NCBI GenBank assembly: GCA_018712465.1
Contig: DVGY01000120.1
Location: 1 to 9,267, forward strand
Direction: 5' to 3'
DNA: 9,267 bases
From: Candidatus Egerieicola pullicola
GTDB lineage: Bacteria; Bacillota; Clostridia; Oscillospirales; Ruminococcaceae
Shown: positions 5,272 to 9,267 of the stretch, piece by piece
How positions within the stretch are numbered: the first letter of the stretch is position 1
How the letters are laid out: every line of letters begins with the position of its first letter
Notes under the pieces: model-generated
Told to the model about the DNA's origin: nothing
The model's input: the letters and a program-made list of their open reading frames with translations, nothing else
Database searches by the model: none
Made by a program: the position numbers and the translations under genes

Positions 5272-6123
5272 TTATTCGTCATAGACTTCCACCGCCAAGT
5301 CGGGCAGTTTATCACAGGTAATAGAGTAATCTTGAATATCGTGAGGAAAATCGATCATTTTCTCCACATGAAGCAGCCGATGCACCTTAGCGGAAGAATA
5401 TTGACCACTTTTACAATTATGTTTCCACCAATAGAGCTTCAAAACTTCCATACTGCCATCCGGTCGAGCCGAGGAGGTATCGTTTTCAAACAGAGTACGC
5501 AGTGCTTCTTTAAATAGAGTAGCATCAGCCTCTGTAAAATCGGTCTTTTCGGCTAACTGACAGTTGATACTGCCAAAAGTGGTATACACCGCAAATCCCA
5601 CCCGATGTTTAATTCCCATGGTGTCGCTGGATTTTTTATCGCCTGTAGTGCTGTTGACGCTTTTGGTGATTTGCAGACTCTCAATGGTAATGGGATCCAC
5701 ACTAAAAGCTGGATGAATAGATACAGGGCCTCGAATGCCTACAGATACCCCTTCATCTTTTTTACCTTTGAAAGCAAACACTTGTCCAAAGCTGCGCACA
5801 TCCAGCCAAGTTTTGCAGGCGGCTTTCGCATACGCTTCACGATTCTTAGCTTTGAGAGCATCAGCCAGCAGCGGACAAGCGTCTGCCCGATCTTTTAAAC
5901 TGTGATATTCATCATTACGCCGATCATCCGATTGCACAAACACACTAGCTCCCAGGTCCATCAGGCGATTGCGGATCTTCCTCTTAAGACAAACATCCGA
6001 AATTTCTCCATAACCCTCATAGGTTTCCCTCGGCCGGTTCCCGTTAAGAGGATCGCCATTAGGATTGGCATGATGCACTGCAATAACAAGTGCAAAGTCG
6101 ATTTTGTTTTGCAATATTTCCAT
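5272..6123 (-). CDS. cas7c: Cas7c (Csd2), Cascade backbone of type I-C CRISPR
   Basis: A 283-aa protein, the usual length for the family. Cas7c coats the crRNA spacer in several copies and forms the backbone of the I-C interference complex. Family landmarks are NPNGDPLNGNRPR (20-32), DVRSFGQVFA (108-117), GIRGPVSI (129-136), DTMGIKHRV (167-175) and ARPDGSMEVLKLYWW (219-233). The ATG at 6123 has AAAGGAGGAG and a 6-nt gap before it, the same ten bases and gap as the internal cas11c start, as suits the two subunits needed in multiple copies. It starts 14 nt after the cas8c stop, so they share a transcript. In most I-C loci cas4 follows; here the leader and array do. Confidence 0.97.
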   Translation of the reverse strand: MEILQNKIDFALVIAVHHANPNGDPLNGNRPRETYEGYGEISDVCLKRKIRNRLMDLGASVFVQSDDRRNDEYHSLKDRADACPLLADALKAKNREAYAKAACKTWLDVRSFGQVFAFKGKKDEGVSVGIRGPVSIHPAFSVDPITIESLQITKSVNSTTGDKKSSDTMGIKHRVGFAVYTTFGSINCQLAEKTDFTEADATLFKEALRTLFENDTSSARPDGSMEVLKLYWWKHNCKSGQYSSAKVHRLLHVEKMIDFPHDIQDYSITCDKLPDLAVEVYDE

Positions 6124-6137
6124 GGATAACTCCTCCT

Positions 6138-6545
6138 TTATTGATCTAGATCTGGCATGGCCTCATCTTTTTCATTGGTATCTGCCTTTTTGAAAAACTC
6201 AGCTCGCTGGCAAGTATAGCCGAGTAGGTACAGCTCTGTTAAAGGCTGATCATTGAACTGCTCTACCGGAATACGGGCAATCAATTGAAGCATTAGATCG
6301 TCGGCATAAGTAGATTTTTTTGCTTTAATGAGACGTTCCAGATAGGGCTTCAGCTGCTTGCGCAGCAAAGCTAAGGTTTTAGCTGGATGTTGAGTGTAAG
6401 CCACCTCATATCGTAGAGCATTGGTTGGACGAGAGGTTTTTTCTCCTGCTGTATTGTAGATGGCGTACTGCTCCAACTGATCGGCACAAGCTAGGATACG
6501 ACCATACAAATAACTGCGGTCGCTGCAGGTCTCGTCAAGGGCCAT
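6138..6545 (-). CDS. cas11c: Cas11c small subunit, internal in-frame start within cas8c
   Basis: An ATG at 6545, in frame with cas8c, would give a 135-aa protein equal to the Cas8c C-terminus. It begins MALDETCSDRSYLYGR and includes RPTNALRY (39-46) and LLGYTCQR (107-114). Directly before it is AAAGGAGGAG, then TATACT, then ATG: as good a ribosome site as any in the window and the same as that of cas7c. In the codons of cas8c these bases read NLKEEYT, so the site is embedded in the coding sequence. Work on other I-C systems has shown that a Cas11c small subunit is made from within cas8c and bridges the Cascade belly. Expression here is inferred from the site. Confidence 0.8.
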   Translation of the reverse strand: MALDETCSDRSYLYGRILACADQLEQYAIYNTAGEKTSRPTNALRYEVAYTQHPAKTLALLRKQLKPYLERLIKAKKSTYADDLMLQLIARIPVEQFNDQPLTELYLLGYTCQRAEFFKKADTNEKDEAMPDLDQ

Positions 6546-8108
6546 AGTATACTCCTCCTTTAAGTTTCGATGATAATATCCTTTGATCAAAGCGCAGGCA
6601 ATACTGCGGTTTTTACTGGCTTCCCAAGGATCCAGGGCAATGCCATTGGAAGCTCGACGGACCACCGCCAGCATAATATCCTTTGGGAAAAAACGTCCTT
6701 CGGTGATACAGGGCAGTAAACGCTCAACGGTCTGTTGTTTGAGTTTTTCGTCTACTTTGGCTCCGTAAGCAGCGGCTGCAATATCAGCAGGAGCAGGAGT
6801 TCCTACAAACGTGATCGGAACCCATTTCTTTTTGCTATTTTCCTGAATTTTTAATTTCCGGTAGCGCAGTTCCCAATCAAAAGTTTTGTGCCAATCAACG
6901 ATGTGATTCATCAGGCAGGACCCCTGTAGCTCCCGGTAATACCGGATCGACAACCGGCCGGCGGTGGCAGAATCTAGCACGATTACGCTGACCTGGCTAT
7001 GCGCCGTCAGAGCATGGCGATACCCCTGCACAGCTTTATTGAATTCAGCGGCAAAGGCTTCTCTAGTTTTAGGCAAGTTTGCAACTGCTTTGCAGGGGGT
7101 ACCAAGATCGTCATCATCGTCCTCCAAATCACTGAGGCTGCCGACAACAAAGTCCAAGGTATCCCCGACAACAGAAGGGATAGGCTCATTCTCGGTGCCC
7201 CAGACCAAAATCGTCTGATCTCCGTTTTGAATGCCCTGCCTTCCTACCAACCACCGCAGAGCGCTGTGAGCTTTCTGGGTGGTGTCGTACCCGATGGAGA
7301 GGGCTTCTTGGGCATTGTCAAACCGGCCACGATAAGTAAAATTCGTAGTATCATTGCTGGAGATCAGCTTGGCCCGGTCACTGGCATTGCGAATCTTGGA
7401 AGGGTTCAGAAAAGAAACTGGCATTTCTCTGCCTTGTACATAACAGATTCCCATATTCTTTAAGATTGATCGGTAGTATTGGGTATAGTTGTCCCAGACT
7501 TCCGGATCGGATGACAGAAGATTTCCATCCACCTGAAAGCGAACAAAAGATTCCAATTGGTCCCCGCTGATCACCGAGTGAAAAATAGGGGGCGTATCTT
7601 CCTTAGGTCCGGTCCACTTTTTCAGCAAACAGCCTTTCCCATCGGCCAAAAGAACTTTACAAGAAACTAGATCATGGATGAGACAGCCCTTTTTCAAATA
7701 AAGCAAAACAGCTCGTACCGGTTCCAGCCCATAAGACGAATCACACCAGGCCTGCAATTGGACAAGATATTCCGTCCACATAGACTGCTTAGTGCCGCCA
7801 TAGGCGATATAATCCCCTGCAATGTATTGCAGTTTATCCACCAGCGGGTGAGGAACGGCGCCAGAAGTACGGGCAGAGGATTCTTCAGTGCAAGGAATTA
7901 CGGTGGTCATTTCTTCGGAGCGGAGTACCCGAGCGGAAAGAAACTCCCCACTTCCTGAGAGATTGACCTCTATGTTGACCTTCTGGGTGGTGTGAGCCAC
8001 AGGAAGCAGTGTCGGAGCTTCCCATCCAAATCGGATGGACGCAGACGGACGACCCACCTGATCCAGATTTTTCTCATAGGTCTGATAGCATCGATCAATC
8101 CACCCCAT
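6138..8108 (-). CDS. cas8c: Cas8c (Csd1), large subunit of type I-C Cascade
   Basis: A 656-aa protein from the ATG at 8108; Csd1 proteins are usually 550-700 aa. Cas8c recognises the PAM and positions Cas3 on the target. It starts MGWIDRCYQTYEKN, the usual Csd1 opening, with GGGAGGTGG 6 nt upstream. An in-frame GTG at 8138 would add ten residues but lacks a fitting ribosome site. Landmarks are TTNFTYRGRF (254-263), TQKAHSALRWL (277-287), an acidic EDDDDD run (329-334), DRSYLYGRILACAD (530-543), RPTNALRY (560-567) and LLGYTCQR (628-635). The start overlaps the end of cas5c by 14 bp, which suggests coupled translation. The last 135 residues are also the predicted separate Cas11c. Confidence 0.96.
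   Translation of the reverse strand: MGWIDRCYQTYEKNLDQVGRPSASIRFGWEAPTLLPVAHTTQKVNIEVNLSGSGEFLSARVLRSEEMTTVIPCTEESSARTSGAVPHPLVDKLQYIAGDYIAYGGTKQSMWTEYLVQLQAWCDSSYGLEPVRAVLLYLKKGCLIHDLVSCKVLLADGKGCLLKKWTGPKEDTPPIFHSVISGDQLESFVRFQVDGNLLSSDPEVWDNYTQYYRSILKNMGICYVQGREMPVSFLNPSKIRNASDRAKLISSNDTTNFTYRGRFDNAQEALSIGYDTTQKAHSALRWLVGRQGIQNGDQTILVWGTENEPIPSVVGDTLDFVVGSLSDLEDDDDDLGTPCKAVANLPKTREAFAAEFNKAVQGYRHALTAHSQVSVIVLDSATAGRLSIRYYRELQGSCLMNHIVDWHKTFDWELRYRKLKIQENSKKKWVPITFVGTPAPADIAAAAYGAKVDEKLKQQTVERLLPCITEGRFFPKDIMLAVVRRASNGIALDPWEASKNRSIACALIKGYYHRNLKEEYTMALDETCSDRSYLYGRILACADQLEQYAIYNTAGEKTSRPTNALRYEVAYTQHPAKTLALLRKQLKPYLERLIKAKKSTYADDLMLQLIARIPVEQFNDQPLTELYLLGYTCQRAEFFKKADTNEKDEAMPDLDQ
6552..6561 (-). 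promoter_or_regulatory. Internal ribosome binding site for Cas11c
   Basis: AAAGGAGGAG on the minus strand ends 6 nt before the ATG at 6545. It lies inside the cas8c reading frame and would drive independent translation of the C-terminal small subunit. Confidence 0.8.
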
Positions 8109-8826
8109 CCTTGACCACCTCCCGATACAAAGTGTCACACTCCTGCATAGTTTGGCCTAGTACAAACGATTTGGCACGCTGCTTGCGGACAGGGCGAACC
8201 ACTGGACATTCCTCTGGCCGGAGGAATGAAATCACACCGTCTTCCATAACAGGCTGCCATAGGCGCTCACTCATCTGACCGCTTCCATCTTCATCGGCAT
8301 AGGTAATGCCATGGACCATTAGGCCAAAGGGCATGGGCGGCGTGCCGTCATAAGCACCGGGTCCTTCGTGGAATTCACAGGGTTCCACGTAACCCTGACA
8401 CTCCCGGGTGCCTAAGAAGATATCCCGCCGACCGCCTCGTTCTAACATTCTCTTGGCGATAAAATAGTGTTTATGCTCGTTGCGGTCATTTGCCAAGTCT
8501 GGCCGGTGCAGGTTCCACTCAAAGTGTGCTTTGATTTGGTATGAAACATTGGCCAGATAAGTGTAAATTGATAAATCGTTAGTACCATTATTGTACCGAA
8601 TGGGCCGGATTCCTTTGGATTCGGTTTCGATAGGATTCATAATGCGAATAGCATCTGGCACCCAGATAAATGTGGGTTTCCAGTAGACACTTTCCAGAAT
8701 CCCTTTCACCGCTTGATAGGTGGGGATCGGGTAGCTAAACTTCTCTCCACCCACCCGTGTAATAGGATCACTGAACAGGGCGTAGCGGCCCCAGACGTGC
8801 AGTGTGATGGTATTGCTGTGATGCAA
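8095..8826 (-). CDS. cas5c: Cas5c (Cas5d), crRNA-processing endonuclease of type I-C
   Basis: A 243-aa protein. In type I-C, Cas5 replaces Cas6: it cuts the repeat RNA and stays on the crRNA 5' handle in Cascade. The start VWGRYALFSDP (11-21), PTYQAVKGILESVYWKP (35-51), RIMNPIE (61-67) and IFLGTREC (136-143) are family features. The residues matching the catalytic Tyr, Lys and His of the Bacillus halodurans enzyme (Y46, K116, H117) appear to be Y48, K119 and H120, so cleavage activity is expected. Translation starts at a TTG (8826), with AAGGAGG 9-10 nt before it; no ATG or GTG fits better. It begins 33 nt after the cas3 stop and overlaps cas8c. Confidence 0.96.
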   Translation of the reverse strand: MHHSNTITLHVWGRYALFSDPITRVGGEKFSYPIPTYQAVKGILESVYWKPTFIWVPDAIRIMNPIETESKGIRPIRYNNGTNDLSIYTYLANVSYQIKAHFEWNLHRPDLANDRNEHKHYFIAKRMLERGGRRDIFLGTRECQGYVEPCEFHEGPGAYDGTPPMPFGLMVHGITYADEDGSGQMSERLWQPVMEDGVISFLRPEECPVVRPVRKQRAKSFVLGQTMQECDTLYREVVKDGVD

Positions 8827-8859
8827 GAATGGTTTCCTCCTTCCTAAAATTCCTGCTGA

Positions 8860-9267
8860 TTACACGATGAAAGTCGTTTTACCGATAGGCTCAAAAGAAA
8901 GCCCTTTGTGTGCGCTGTCATAATAGCTTTCCTCCAAGATCAAAGCTGCACCATCCAGTACCGGATGCAGAACGTTTTCAAGGCGTCGGCATTGGCTCGA
9001 ACTGATGGAAACGATATAGGGCTGCAATTCCCGCAGCAAAGATGGATTTCGCTGAGCCGATGACAATTGAAGCAGTTTGCCCTTCCCTTCACCATAAGGC
9101 ACCAGCACCGGTATGGTTTCATCTGGAATGGCAGCAAAGGCCGTTTCTGCTGTACCGAAAGCTTGACAAAGATCGGTAGAGCGTTCCAGTCGGTGCCCGC
9201 TCTCCATAAATGCTTGAATGCCCTGGCGATTGGAACTTAGTAGATCCACCATAGTAGTAGCAATATA
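8860..9267 (-). CDS. cas3: Cas3 helicase-nuclease, C-terminal end only
   Basis: The last 135 codons of a gene that enters from the right edge; the frame stays open to the final base. The segment holds the Cas3 C-terminal domain: LLSSNRQGIQAF, then the Cys/Phe-rich LCQAFGTAETAF, ETIPVLVPYGEGKGKLL, and LLRELQPYIVSIS, ending GKTTFIV. The VPYGEG and LQPYIVSIS stretches are typical of I-C Cas3. The HD nuclease and helicase motifs lie outside the window, so activity cannot be judged. It is the first cas gene in view; any operon promoter is upstream, beyond the window. Confidence 0.92.
   Translation of the reverse strand, partial: YIATTMVDLLSSNRQGIQAFMESGHRLERSTDLCQAFGTAETAFAAIPDETIPVLVPYGEGKGKLLQLSSAQRNPSLLRELQPYIVSISSSQCRRLENVLHPVLDGAALILEESYYDSAHKGLSFEPIGKTTFIV

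Noticed and set aside
5158..5517. Plus-strand 119-codon frame spanning the leader and the cas7c 3' end
   Set aside because: Mostly antisense to cas7c, with no ribosome site. It is not a relic of cas1, cas2 or cas4.
6546..6574. Internal promoter for cas11c, using TATACT before the ATG as a -10
   Set aside because: No acceptable -35 at 16-18 bp (ATCATC at 17 bp) and no extended -10; the TATACT is simply the gap between ribosome site and start codon.
8109..8138. Longer Cas8c from the GTG at 8138
   Set aside because: Adds ten residues not seen in Csd1 proteins and places the GGGAGGTGG site inside the gene.
1..9267. Insertion sequence, integrase, tRNA or attachment site marking a mobile island
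   Set aside because: I looked for transposase, integrase, tRNA and flanking repeats on both strands and found none.

Overview
The window reads like a chromosomal segment of a Gram-positive Bacillota, most likely a gut Clostridia of the Oscillospirales type. The evidence is strong AAGGAGG-type ribosome binding sites, moderate GC with AT-rich intergenic gaps, TTG starts, and the protein families present. This is an inference from style, not a match to a known genome. Every gene I can support lies on the minus strand, so transcription runs from high to low coordinates.

Right half (about 4.87-9.27 kb): a type I-C CRISPR-Cas locus. In transcription order it holds the C-terminal end of cas3 (cut by the window edge), cas5c, cas8c with an internal in-frame cas11c start, cas7c, a 231-bp AT-rich leader region, and a three-repeat, two-spacer CRISPR array. 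Cas5c should cut the repeat RNA, and Cas5c, Cas8c, Cas7c and Cas11c should form Cascade, which recruits Cas3 to degrade DNA. The adaptation genes cas4, cas1 and cas2, which usually sit between cas7c and the array in I-C loci, are not there. The array directly follows cas7c and is tiny, which fits an interference-only locus.

Left half (1-4.84 kb): a TetR-family regulator followed by two half-transporter ABC exporter-fold genes with a 4-bp ATGA overlap, then the start of a third ABC half-transporter that leaves the window. The regulator has a near-consensus promoter (TTGACA, 17 bp, TATACT) with a 17-bp palindrome just downstream, which suggests autoregulation. A terminator follows the regulator gene and another follows the ABC pair. 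The ABC pair may have its own long-spacer promoter holding a 14-bp palindrome. The third transporter has a clear promoter (TTTACA, 17 bp, TATAAT) with 9-bp inverted repeats. The pair probably forms a heterodimeric transporter; its substrate cannot be read from the sequence.

The two halves meet with only about 32 bp between the last CRISPR repeat and the -35 of the regulator promoter, and no terminator is visible between them. The I-C system itself is known. The most noteworthy points are the missing adaptation module beside a minimal array, the clear internal cas11c start, and the layered palindromes in the transporter promoters.
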